64,000 nt of DNA, taken from NCBI GenBank assembly GCA_947253655.1, contig CAMYAE010000007.1, positions 23,607-87,606 on the forward strand, written 5' to 3'. The DNA comes from an uncultured Bacteroidales bacterium. GTDB lineage: Bacteria; Bacteroidota; Bacteroidia; Bacteroidales; UBA932. The position numbers and the translations under genes are program-made. Numbering within the stretch: the stretch's first letter is position 1; each line of letters starts with the position of its first letter. The notes under the pieces were generated by a model. It was given only the letters and a program-made list of their open reading frames with translations, had not been told where the DNA came from and searched no databases. This document shows positions 16,133 through 24,394 of this stretch, piece by piece.

Positions 16133-18946
16133 ATGAAAAGAGCGGCTTTTGCAATACTATTGCTATCCTTGTCTTTAGCGGCATACTCCTTTCCGACCGT
16201 AAATGTGAAAGGACGCATTACCGATGCCAAGACAGGGGAGCCAGTGGTCGGCGCTGTTGTCAGGTTGGATAAGGATTACCTATGGGCGACTACGGATGTG
16301 AATGGGGAATATTCGATGCAGAAGATAGATGCAGGCACTTATATCCTGAATATCTCTTGCCTTGGCTATGTGGACATCGAGAAAGAAATAAGCCTTCGGA
16401 AAGACAGCCTTGCGATGAACTTCCGGTTGAATGTCAGCACTTTGGCTCTGAATGAGGTTGTGGTTACTGCGGAGACCTCCAAGGACAACCTGAATACCAC
16501 GCAGAAGCTTGGACGCAATGCTCTGGATCATTTGCAGATGTCGGATATGTCCAATATTTCCGCCCTGCTGCCCGGAGGAAAGACGATAAATCCCGATTTG
16601 ACAGTCAGCAATCCTCTGTCTCTTCGTTCCGCAGGACTTGCCGTAGGTAATGCGGCTTTCGGTACTGCTATTGAGATGGACGGAGTAAGGATTGGCGGCA
16701 ATGCCGATTTTAACGGCATGGGAGGTGTCGGAACAAGAGGCATATCCGTAGACAATATCGAATCGGTCGAGATTCTGACAGGTGTGCCGTCTGCGGAGTA
16801 CGGGGACCTTAACAGCGGTCTGGTGCGGGTCATTACGAAAAAAGGGCGTTCTCCTGTCAGCGTAGTCTTCTCAGTTAATCCGAGGACTTATGAAACTTCT
16901 GTTTCCAAGGGCTTTGATCTGGGCAATGACAGAGGAATTCTGAATGTCAGCGGCGAATGGGCCCGTGCCACCAAGAAATTGTCTTCTCCATATACGTCAT
17001 ATACAAGGAGAAGTTTTACAGTGGATTACAGCAATACTTTCAAAAAGGTGCTTAGGCTCGAAGCCGGGCTAAGCGGCAATATCGGGGGGATGAACAGCAA
17101 GAATGATCCTGATTCTTTTTCCGAGGCATTTGAAAAGGCCAATGACAATTCCCTGACACCGCATTTCAAGGCTGTGTGGCTGCTTAATAGGTCTTGGATT
17201 ACCAATCTGACAATGGACGGCTCTATATATTATAACGACAGACACACCCAAGTGCATGAATATAATTCCTATGCCTCCTCGCAGCCTGCGGTGCATTCTG
17301 AGGTTGCCGGCTACTATATCGCCGACGCCCTGCCTCTGAATTATTATTCCGACAGAATCATCGACTCCAAAGAATTGGATTATAGCCTTTCGCTTAAATA
17401 TTCCTGGCTGAAAAGGTGGAATAAGGTCAAGAATATGTTGAAAGCGGGGTTGCAGTGGAAGGCTGACGGCAATGTCGGAAAAGGAGAATATTACAAGGAT
17501 GCCTCTTTGGCGGCAAACGGCTACAGACCAAGACCTTATAAAGACTATCCTTATATGTTTAACCTTGCCGGCTTTGTCGAGGACAATTTAGAACTGCCTT
17601 TATGGGGGACAATCCTTGATTTGGGCTTAGGTCTGCGATATGAGAAGATTTCAGTAAAAGGGTCAAGATATAACAGGCTCAGCGGACTTTCTCCGCGTCT
17701 CAATGCCAAATGGCATTTCGGCGACAATTTTTCCATACGCGGCGGTTGGGGTGTAACCGAAAAGTCGCCGTCGTTCTTTGTCTTGTATCCGAAACAGGAA
17801 TATTTGGATATACAGACATTCGGCTTTTCATACGGAGCCTCAGGGGCGGCTTCATATATCTATTACACAATTCCATACACCAACAGGTTCAATCCCGATT
17901 TGGTATGGCAGAAGAACTACAACTCCGAAATCGGTGCGGATGCCAGATTTAAGGGCGTAAAGCTGTCATTGACAGGTTACTGCAATATTACCTACGACCC
18001 GTATATGACAAGTACGGTGTATGACCCGTTCACATACAATATAATGTCTTTGCCTAACGGCTATAAGGTCTCGGCCGAAGACAAGGTGAGTGTAGATCCG
18101 AACACCGGCTATGTCACTTTCACTAAGCCGGGGCATGCTCCCGTAACGTCCGAGCTTAAAGTTGAGGACAAGACTTTTGTCGCCTCTCCAATGGCGGACA
18201 ACGGGGCCAGAATTATCCGTGCCGGGGCCGAACTGACGGTTGATTTCCCTGAAATAAAGCCCATACGCACCCAATTCCGCCTTGACGCTTCCTACGGCTA
18301 TATCCGGTACGTGGATGAAAACGATGTATATTATTACAAGACAGGCTGGTCACACACCCGCCTGCAAGACCGCTCGTATCAATATGTGGGCATTTATCCC
18401 GGAAATGCGGGTGTGTCCAACGGCAGGCGTCTGAATAGTGTTGATATGAACGTCACTGCAATTACGCATATCCCCCAGGCCCGCCTTGTCGTGACTTGCA
18501 GGCTTGAGGCGGCTTTGCTCAGGCGTAATCGCAACCTATCATCATATAACGGAAAGGATTATGCCTTTACTGTGGATGCCGGCTCCATCAGGCCTACGGG
18601 GGGTTATATCTACGACGGCAATTCTTATTCCGCAGTGAAGCCGATTGCCTATATGGACCTTGACGGGAAGATTCACCAATGGACTGAGGTTGAGGATCAT
18701 AGCTCGGAATACAATAATCTTATATTGCGTTCGGGCAATATATATACATTTGCAAAAGACGGCTACGACCCGTATTTCTCGGCCAATATCAGTGTTACCA
18801 AGGAAATCGGGAACCATGTTTCACTGTCATTCTTTGCAAATAACTTTACAAACTCAAGGCGTTTTGTGAAAAGCCACGCTACAGGGATGAGCGCCATATT
18901 TACACCGGTTTTCTATTATGGGCTTACTTTAAGGTTAAAATTTTAG
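16133..18946 (+). CDS. TonB-dependent receptor with carboxypeptidase-regulatory-like domain
   Basis: 937 aa. Signal peptide (cleavage near residue 19), a carboxypeptidase regulatory-like domain (about 22-105), a TonB plug (about 110-235, with IEMDGVRIGGN and SVEILTGVPSAEYGDLNSG) and a barrel ending in LRLKF. The plug lacks SusC-specific signatures, and no SusD gene is adjacent. Instead a DUF4876-like lipoprotein starts 2 nt downstream and a DUF6850-like barrel follows. This three-gene arrangement is a known Bacteroidota association of unknown ligand. Confidence 0.93.
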   Translation: MKRAAFAILLLSLSLAAYSFPTVNVKGRITDAKTGEPVVGAVVRLDKDYLWATTDVNGEYSMQKIDAGTYILNISCLGYVDIEKEISLRKDSLAMNFRLNVSTLALNEVVVTAETSKDNLNTTQKLGRNALDHLQMSDMSNISALLPGGKTINPDLTVSNPLSLRSAGLAVGNAAFGTAIEMDGVRIGGNADFNGMGGVGTRGISVDNIESVEILTGVPSAEYGDLNSGLVRVITKKGRSPVSVVFSVNPRTYETSVSKGFDLGNDRGILNVSGEWARATKKLSSPYTSYTRRSFTVDYSNTFKKVLRLEAGLSGNIGGMNSKNDPDSFSEAFEKANDNSLTPHFKAVWLLNRSWITNLTMDGSIYYNDRHTQVHEYNSYASSQPAVHSEVAGYYIADALPLNYYSDRIIDSKELDYSLSLKYSWLKRWNKVKNMLKAGLQWKADGNVGKGEYYKDASLAANGYRPRPYKDYPYMFNLAGFVEDNLELPLWGTILDLGLGLRYEKISVKGSRYNRLSGLSPRLNAKWHFGDNFSIRGGWGVTEKSPSFFVLYPKQEYLDIQTFGFSYGASGAASYIYYTIPYTNRFNPDLVWQKNYNSEIGADARFKGVKLSLTGYCNITYDPYMTSTVYDPFTYNIMSLPNGYKVSAEDKVSVDPNTGYVTFTKPGHAPVTSELKVEDKTFVASPMADNGARIIRAGAELTVDFPEIKPIRTQFRLDASYGYIRYVDENDVYYYKTGWSHTRLQDRSYQYVGIYPGNAGVSNGRRLNSVDMNVTAITHIPQARLVVTCRLEAALLRRNRNLSSYNGKDYAFTVDAGSIRPTGGYIYDGNSYSAVKPIAYMDLDGKIHQWTEVEDHSSEYNNLILRSGNIYTFAKDGYDPYFSANISVTKEIGNHVSLSFFANNFTNSRRFVKSHATGMSAIFTPVFYYGLTLRLKF

Positions 18947-18948
18947 TT

Positions 18949-20166
18949 ATGGGATGCAAATCTATTCTATACGTCTTGCCGTTTGTTCTGCCTTTGCTGC
19001 ATGGCTGTCTGAATATGGGCCCTGATGCTGCATACAGCAACGATCTGCATACACTTTCCGTCAGGTTGGTATATCCCGAAGGGAAAACCTCATTTATGCA
19101 CGAAGGGGTGGAGGTCTCTTTTGAAAATTATGCTTCAGGCGTCAGGTATGTCTTGAAAACCGATGCTTCGGGAAAGGTGGCTCCGGAACTCACAAATGGA
19201 ATCTATCGTATTTCTGCAAGCGATAAGGTCGGCAATTCGATATTCAACGGCAATATTGACAAGGCCCTTATGGTCGGAAGCGATGTGTCGGTAGATCTAA
19301 ATCTCGTCTATTCCGAGGCAGGAGACTTGCTTATAAAGGAAATCTATTGCGGAGGATGCAGCATGGCTCCGAAAGAGGGTGTATATCAGTCTGATAAATA
19401 CGTTATCGTCCATAACAATTCGCCGTCCGAACAATATATGGACAGCCTGTGCATAGGCACCATTGCCCCGTACAACTCCAATAGTACTCCTATTAAATGG
19501 TCATCCGACGGAGAGCTTCCGCCTTTCGCTCCGGTGATATTGGCCGTGCTCAGAGTCGGAGGCAACGGCAAGTCTTTCCCTTTGCAAAGCGGAGAAGATG
19601 CAATCTTCTGTCTGAATGGGGCGATAGATCATACGGTAAATTACCCTTTGTCTGTAAATCTGAACCGTCCCGACTGTTTTGTCTGCTACAACACCACTTA
19701 TTTTCCGAATCCGATCTATCATCCGGCTCCGGGGGACAAGGTGTCGGCCGACCGTATACTGAAAGTTGTGATAAAGACAGGCATTGCCAGCGCATACACT
19801 CTTTCGAACAATTCTCCTGCTATCATCATATTCAAGGCCAAGGGGAAATCAATCAATGAGTTCGTTGCGTCGCCGGACAATATAATCCAGATACCGGGCA
19901 GTTTCGAAAAGGTCGTCAAAATTCCTCTCGAATGGGTAATTGACGGGGTAGAGGTCTTCAATGGCAGTTCGACTTCCAATTCCAAAAGGCTTGGTAATTC
20001 CATAGACGCAGGCTTTGTCAGTTTGTCGGAAACATTTAAAGGCAAGACCCTTATGCGCAAAAAAGATGATAAGGCCTCTGCCGAAAACGGCTATGAGGTA
20101 CTTTTCGACACCAACAATTCAACAAATGATTTATATGAAAGCGAGGTACAGTCATTACATAAATAA
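18949..20166 (+). CDS. DUF4876-like surface lipoprotein
   Basis: 405 aa. A hydrophobic leader ends in a lipobox (LLHGC, Cys at about residue 20). An N-terminal Ig-like or carboxypeptidase-regulatory-like part is followed by a domain starting LLIKEIYCGGC near residue 125, with DKYVIVHNNS after it, which is the hallmark of DUF4876 proteins. It is probably the surface partner of the preceding TonB receptor, from which it is separated by 2 nt. Its last 32 nt overlap the start of the next gene. Confidence 0.85.
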   Translation: MGCKSILYVLPFVLPLLHGCLNMGPDAAYSNDLHTLSVRLVYPEGKTSFMHEGVEVSFENYASGVRYVLKTDASGKVAPELTNGIYRISASDKVGNSIFNGNIDKALMVGSDVSVDLNLVYSEAGDLLIKEIYCGGCSMAPKEGVYQSDKYVIVHNNSPSEQYMDSLCIGTIAPYNSNSTPIKWSSDGELPPFAPVILAVLRVGGNGKSFPLQSGEDAIFCLNGAIDHTVNYPLSVNLNRPDCFVCYNTTYFPNPIYHPAPGDKVSADRILKVVIKTGIASAYTLSNNSPAIIIFKAKGKSINEFVASPDNIIQIPGSFEKVVKIPLEWVIDGVEVFNGSSTSNSKRLGNSIDAGFVSLSETFKGKTLMRKKDDKASAENGYEVLFDTNNSTNDLYESEVQSLHK

Positions 20167-21733
20167 AGCAGTCTTCATGCTCTGCTTCTGTCCCTTGCTG
20201 CTCATTGCGGTGGGGGTGCACGCACAAAGCCCTTACGATGAGACTATTGCATTGAACCCTTTCTTTTCGAGCAGCAACACGGCCGGAATTAGAGGCCAGC
20301 TCGACAAGACTGTGATTATGATGCCGAATACCGGCAATGAGCGTAAGGCCGTTTCCTATGCAAAACTTTACGGGGGCTATGAGACCGGAGGATTCAGGAA
20401 TGCGGACGGAGCTTCCGCATTGTGGGGAGGAGGTGCAAATGCGGCCACTATACTGCATCTTCCAAAAGTCTCAATGACAGGAAGTTTCAGTTTCAGTCAG
20501 GCTGACGGTAAAGATATGTGCGGCTCTATGTTCATTAATCCGGGATATTATCCTATTGATGTCGTGGAATTCACTCCTGGTAGAAAGACTTTGCAGGAGT
20601 ACGGCTTCTCCGGAGGCTTTTCTTCCGACATTTCCGCACATTGGCTTGCAGGCGGCAGGATTGATTTCAAATCCGCCAATTTTTCCAAGCGTCGCGACAT
20701 CAGGCACACGAACTATTCTTTGGATTTGACGGCGACGCCGTCCGTCGTCTACAAGACAGGCCAATGGAATTTCGGACTGTCTTATATTTTCAGGAAGACC
20801 AGCGAATACACTAAGGCTGAAAAGTTAGGTACGGCTACGGCTGACACCTATTATGCTTTTTTGGACAAAGGACTTATGTGGGGGACCTATCAGATGTGGT
20901 CCGGCAACGGCCTTCATTTGGCGGAAGCCGGTGTGGACAGGTTCCCGGTGAAAGAAATTACGCACGGAGTCGGCGTCCAAATCCAGCACCGCAAGGGATT
21001 TTATATCGATGCCGAATACCGGTCCTCGAATGGAGAGGTGGGAGAGAAAGGCTTTGTCTGGTACAAGTTTCCGCGGCGGGAGCTTTCTGCCGGACTTTCC
21101 TATGTCATCATCAGGCCAAAGGCCGGACATAAGATCGGCCTTAAATATTCTTCCTCAGCGGGGTTGAATAAGGAGTCCGTCATCGACAAGGTAGCAGAGG
21201 GCGGCATAACTACGCCGACTGTTTACGGCTATAACACAGTCCTTAAACATAACAGACTCTGCCTTAATGCTTTTTATGATTTATACTTCAACGGTAAGCT
21301 TGAATTGCATTGCAGCATGGATTATTCCTACGACAAAAAGGTTTCCACTTCGGTCTATCCCTTTTACGACACCGAGAGTTTCAATGCTTTGGGCGTCAAT
21401 GCCTTGGGACTATATAGATTTGGCCGTTTCGAGTTGGAGGCTGCTTTGGGCTTTTATGGAGGATATGAGTGGCAAAGGAAAGAGGAGAATTCCGGCTCTG
21501 CCGGGCTTGAGACTAAACCTTTTCGTCTGGAAGAAAGATATGATATATGGAAAGAGTATCTGGTTGCGCCAAGGGTGACCCCGGAGTTGGGACTGCGTTT
21601 TTTCGTCTCCGGAAATTATGTTAAAGGCATATATGTAGGGGCAAAAGCGTATGATACTCATGCTTTCGGGCTAAAGCATATATCAGGGAACGACAGATTT
21701 AACGCTCTTTTTGAGCTTGGTTATAGATTTTAA
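20135..21733 (+). CDS. DUF6850-like outer membrane beta-barrel protein
   Basis: About 532 aa. The reading frame is open from 20015, but the ATG at 20135 gives a clear signal peptide (MKARYSHYINKAV, then a hydrophobic core, cleavage after VHA). This start overlaps the preceding gene by 32 nt. The mature protein is rich in alternating aromatic beta-strands and ends in LGYRF, as expected for an outer membrane barrel of about 18-22 strands. Proteins of this kind accompany DUF4876 lipoproteins; their function is not established. No plug domain is present, so it is not itself a TonB receptor. Confidence 0.82.
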   Translation: MKARYSHYINKAVFMLCFCPLLLIAVGVHAQSPYDETIALNPFFSSSNTAGIRGQLDKTVIMMPNTGNERKAVSYAKLYGGYETGGFRNADGASALWGGGANAATILHLPKVSMTGSFSFSQADGKDMCGSMFINPGYYPIDVVEFTPGRKTLQEYGFSGGFSSDISAHWLAGGRIDFKSANFSKRRDIRHTNYSLDLTATPSVVYKTGQWNFGLSYIFRKTSEYTKAEKLGTATADTYYAFLDKGLMWGTYQMWSGNGLHLAEAGVDRFPVKEITHGVGVQIQHRKGFYIDAEYRSSNGEVGEKGFVWYKFPRRELSAGLSYVIIRPKAGHKIGLKYSSSAGLNKESVIDKVAEGGITTPTVYGYNTVLKHNRLCLNAFYDLYFNGKLELHCSMDYSYDKKVSTSVYPFYDTESFNALGVNALGLYRFGRFELEAALGFYGGYEWQRKEENSGSAGLETKPFRLEERYDIWKEYLVAPRVTPELGLRFFVSGNYVKGIYVGAKAYDTHAFGLKHISGNDRFNALFELGYRF

Positions 21734-21757
21734 TTATTTATTAAACTTGTTAGAATT

Positions 21758-22615
21758 ATGAAAAGATTTATTTTAGTTTTCATGGCAGTGGCTGCTGTGT
21801 CACTGACATCGTGTAAGAAAGACAACGACAGCAAGCCTGTTGTTCCTGAAGAGCCTAAAACCGTAGAATGGGGTGGGGCTACCTATAATGTAGTAAAAAT
21901 GGGTGACGGCAGGTTCTGGCTTGCCGAGCCGCTAAGATATGTCCCGAAAGGGAAGACGGCTTCCGACAATCCTAACGATGACAGCGGTTTCTGGTATCCT
22001 TACAAATCTGACGGAACTAAATGTACATCTCTGAAAGATGAAGCTTCCATAAAGGAGCTCGGTTATCTGTATGATTATGAAACGGCTTTAGGCGGCGTTA
22101 AACTGAATAAGGACAACTTCATGTCATTCGAGGGAGCCCAAGGCATTTGCCCTGACGGCTGGCATATACCTACGAGGACTGAACTGATAGCCTTGTGCGG
22201 CTTCTCTATCAAGAAGGCCGGGGAAGCGGATAAAGTCGTAAATGAACAGGCTGCTTATTACGATGCCGGATATAAAGGTGCAAAGGTAACTGCACTCGAT
22301 GCCGCAGGTTTCAAATGGAATTTTTCCGGTACAGTTGCGAGGAATTCAAGCACACTGAAAGGTAGCTATGTCAACAACATAATTTCTGAAACTAACAGCA
22401 CAGTGTCGGGATATTTCGGTAAAAACGCCCTGACTTATATTATGTCATCTACCGGAGACAGCGTAGGCAAGGACAAGGCTGGCAATATTAACAATTATAA
22501 GTTCTTCGGTATGATGACTGCCTTTAAAAAGCCGGCCACCCCGGAGGGCAAGCTTTCAGTTTTATACACAAACTATAAGAGCGGCTATTCTATCCGCTGC
22601 ATAAAGAATCTGTAA
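21758..22615 (+). CDS. FISUMP-domain lipoprotein
   Basis: 285 aa. The signal peptide ends in a lipobox LTSC at about residues 16-19. The rest matches the Fibrobacter succinogenes major paralogous (FISUMP) domain: WGGATYNVVKMGDGRFWLAE near the start, YLYDYETAL in the middle, CPDGWHIPTRTEL near residue 130, and a final SGYSIRCIK. These domains are secreted or surface-located and of unknown function. It is the last gene of the TonB receptor operon, 24 nt after the DUF6850-like gene. It meets the CYTH gene tail-to-tail with a 5-nt gap. Confidence 0.88.
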   Translation: MKRFILVFMAVAAVSLTSCKKDNDSKPVVPEEPKTVEWGGATYNVVKMGDGRFWLAEPLRYVPKGKTASDNPNDDSGFWYPYKSDGTKCTSLKDEASIKELGYLYDYETALGGVKLNKDNFMSFEGAQGICPDGWHIPTRTELIALCGFSIKKAGEADKVVNEQAAYYDAGYKGAKVTALDAAGFKWNFSGTVARNSSTLKGSYVNNIISETNSTVSGYFGKNALTYIMSSTGDSVGKDKAGNINNYKFFGMMTAFKKPATPEGKLSVLYTNYKSGYSIRCIKNL

Positions 22616-22620
22616 AAGGG

Positions 22621-23097
22621 TTATTTCTTCCAATCTTTGTACGGCATCGTACAGAGGGAAGAGTTATAATATCTGTGGTCTCCGGTGACCTCTTCACCGA
22701 GCCACTCAGGCTTGTTGAAGGCCTCGTTTTCCGCTCCGAGTTCGATTTCGGCGACAACGAGGCCTTGATTGTCTCCGTAGAATTCGTCCACTTCAAAGAA
22801 TCTTCCGTTGCCTGCGGGTACGACGTATCTGTTTTTGTCTATAATACCGCTTTTGCAGAGCTGCATAAGGCTTTTTGCGTCTTCGAGAGGAATTTCCATT
22901 TCCCATTCCGCCCTGCTTATGCCGTTGGCGGAGGGGCCTTTGATTGTCAGATAACCTCGGCCGTCAGAAATCCTGACCCTGACTGTGCGACCGCTGTCAT
23001 GGGCTATATAGCCCTGCATCATCCTGTGAATGACTTTCGCCTGTCCTTTATAGTCATCGTTTTTGACAAGGAATTTTCTTTCGGTTTCTATATGCAT
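22621..23097 (-). CDS. CYTH-domain protein (triphosphate tunnel enzyme)
   Basis: 158 aa. The protein starts MHIETERKFLV, carrying the ExExK signature of the CYTH superfamily, and continues with alternating Arg/Lys/Glu strands (TVRVRISDGRGYLTIKG, EWEMEIPL, EVDEFYG) that line the triphosphate tunnel. The short bacterial subclass generally hydrolyses inorganic triphosphate. It follows nadD by 1 nt and gmk before that, so it is the last gene of a three-gene operon. Confidence 0.92.
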   Translation of the reverse strand: MHIETERKFLVKNDDYKGQAKVIHRMMQGYIAHDSGRTVRVRISDGRGYLTIKGPSANGISRAEWEMEIPLEDAKSLMQLCKSGIIDKNRYVVPAGNGRFFEVDEFYGDNQGLVVAEIELGAENEAFNKPEWLGEEVTGDHRYYNSSLCTMPYKDWKK

Positions 23098-23098
23098 G

Positions 23099-23740
23099 TT
23101 ACATCAGCCATTTTGACATATCTTTCCCTTCTGCAATGCCTTTACGTATTTCGGTAGATGAAATGTCCACTATAGGAGCATCCATAAGCCGGATATTGTA
23201 GACCCTTGCGAGAATATCTTCAAGGCTGCGCATGCCTTCGGGGCTTGCGGAATAATTGTCATCCAAGACATAAGGCGTAGGGAATGACTTGCATTCCTCG
23301 ATAAGTCCGAGCTTTATCTTTTCCATGTCATAGCCCTTTCGGGGATATACGGCTACACCGTATTCCGTGAGTATTCTCGGAAAATCCCTCCACCGGCGTA
23401 TGCCTGAGAGGTTGTCGGCCCCGATTACAAGGGTGAAATCATTTTCCGGCTCCCGTTGCTTCAAGGCGTCAAGGGTCTTTATTGTATATTGCGGAGGCGG
23501 CATTTTCAGTTCGATGTCATCTACCCACACATGCAGCTTCGGGTGGCGTTTGACCGCTTCCACTGCGGCCTTATAACGCTCCTCACCGGTGTCGGCCTCT
23601 ATGGATGATTTCAACGGATTCTTTGGGGATACCACAAGATATACCCAATCAAAATGCCTCTCGAAAGTAAGGTATTCCATAATGGCCTGGTGACCTATAT
23701 GCAGCGGGTTGAATGAGCCCGAATATACAGCTATATTCAC
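23099..23740 (-). CDS. nadD: Nicotinate-nucleotide adenylyltransferase
   Basis: 213 aa. The nucleotidyltransferase motif GSFNPLHIGH lies at about residues 8-17 and ISSTEIR near 193-199. NadD makes deamido-NAD from nicotinate mononucleotide and ATP, the step after PncB or NadC. The start overlaps the gmk stop by 4 nt (ATGA-type coupling), and the CYTH gene follows after 1 nt. Confidence 0.96.
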   Translation of the reverse strand: MNIAVYSGSFNPLHIGHQAIMEYLTFERHFDWVYLVVSPKNPLKSSIEADTGEERYKAAVEAVKRHPKLHVWVDDIELKMPPPQYTIKTLDALKQREPENDFTLVIGADNLSGIRRWRDFPRILTEYGVAVYPRKGYDMEKIKLGLIEECKSFPTPYVLDDNYSASPEGMRSLEDILARVYNIRLMDAPIVDISSTEIRKGIAEGKDMSKWLM

Positions 23741-24300
23741 TTCAGAAAGTCATTGACTAATTTTTCGGCTTCGGCGAAAGCCTTATTCATATCGTCGTTT
23801 ATAAGTATTCTGTCGAATTTGCCGGCGTAGGTCATCTCCTCCTCCGCCTTTGCGATCCTTTTTTCTATCTCTTCGAGTGAATCAGTACCTCTTTTCAACA
23901 GCCTTTCTCTAAGGACATCAATCGACGGGGCCTGTATAAACACTGACAGAGCTTTGTCCCCGAAATATTTTTTAAGGTTTACCCCTCCTTTGACATCGAC
24001 ATCAAAAATGATTACATGCCCCTTTTCCCAAATCCTTTCGACTTCCGATTTCAGTGTGCCGTAATAACGCCCCTCATACACTTCTTCATATTCGACGAAT
24101 TTATCCGATTTTATCAGGTCCCGGAACTCTTCCGTTGTCAGGAAACGGTATTCCACCCCGTCCTTTTCCTGCCCTCTCGGCGGCCTTGAGGTGGCTGAAA
24201 CTGAAAACTCCATTTCCGGATGAAGCTTCAATATATGATTGACTATAGTACTTTTCCCGGAGCCGGATGGGGCTGAGAAGATTACAACCTTTTCACGCAT
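23737..24300 (-). CDS. gmk: Guanylate kinase
   Basis: 187 aa. Walker A FSAPSGSGKST is at about residues 8-18, followed by SVSATSRPPRGQE, the GMP-binding VEYRFLT and EYEEVYEGRYYGT, and VDVKGG. It phosphorylates GMP to GDP. It is the first gene of the gmk-nadD-CYTH operon, with a possible minus-strand TACATTTG -7 box at 24325-24332. Confidence 0.97.
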   Translation of the reverse strand: MREKVVIFSAPSGSGKSTIVNHILKLHPEMEFSVSATSRPPRGQEKDGVEYRFLTTEEFRDLIKSDKFVEYEEVYEGRYYGTLKSEVERIWEKGHVIIFDVDVKGGVNLKKYFGDKALSVFIQAPSIDVLRERLLKRGTDSLEEIEKRIAKAEEEMTYAGKFDRILINDDMNKAFAEAEKLVNDFLK

Positions 24301-24352
24301 CTTTTCTTTGGATTACTGTTTATGCAAATGTAGCGATTTTCTGCAAATTTAT

Positions 24353-24360
24353 TAATTTTG
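24353..24360 (+). promoter_or_regulatory. Putative -7 box for the S9 peptidase-SusCD operon
   Basis: TAATTTTG fits TAnnTTTG and lies 35 nt upstream of the S9 peptidase start, in the divergent gap with gmk. No convincing -33 TTTG is seen. Confidence 0.4.
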
Positions 24361-24394
24361 TAAAAAGCGGATTATTTGAAAAGAAGGATATTAT

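Noticed and set aside
20015..20134. Longer start for the DUF6850-like barrel gene
   Set aside because: The extra 40 residues overlap the DUF4876-like gene and would bury the signal peptide; ATG 20135 places it at the N-terminus.
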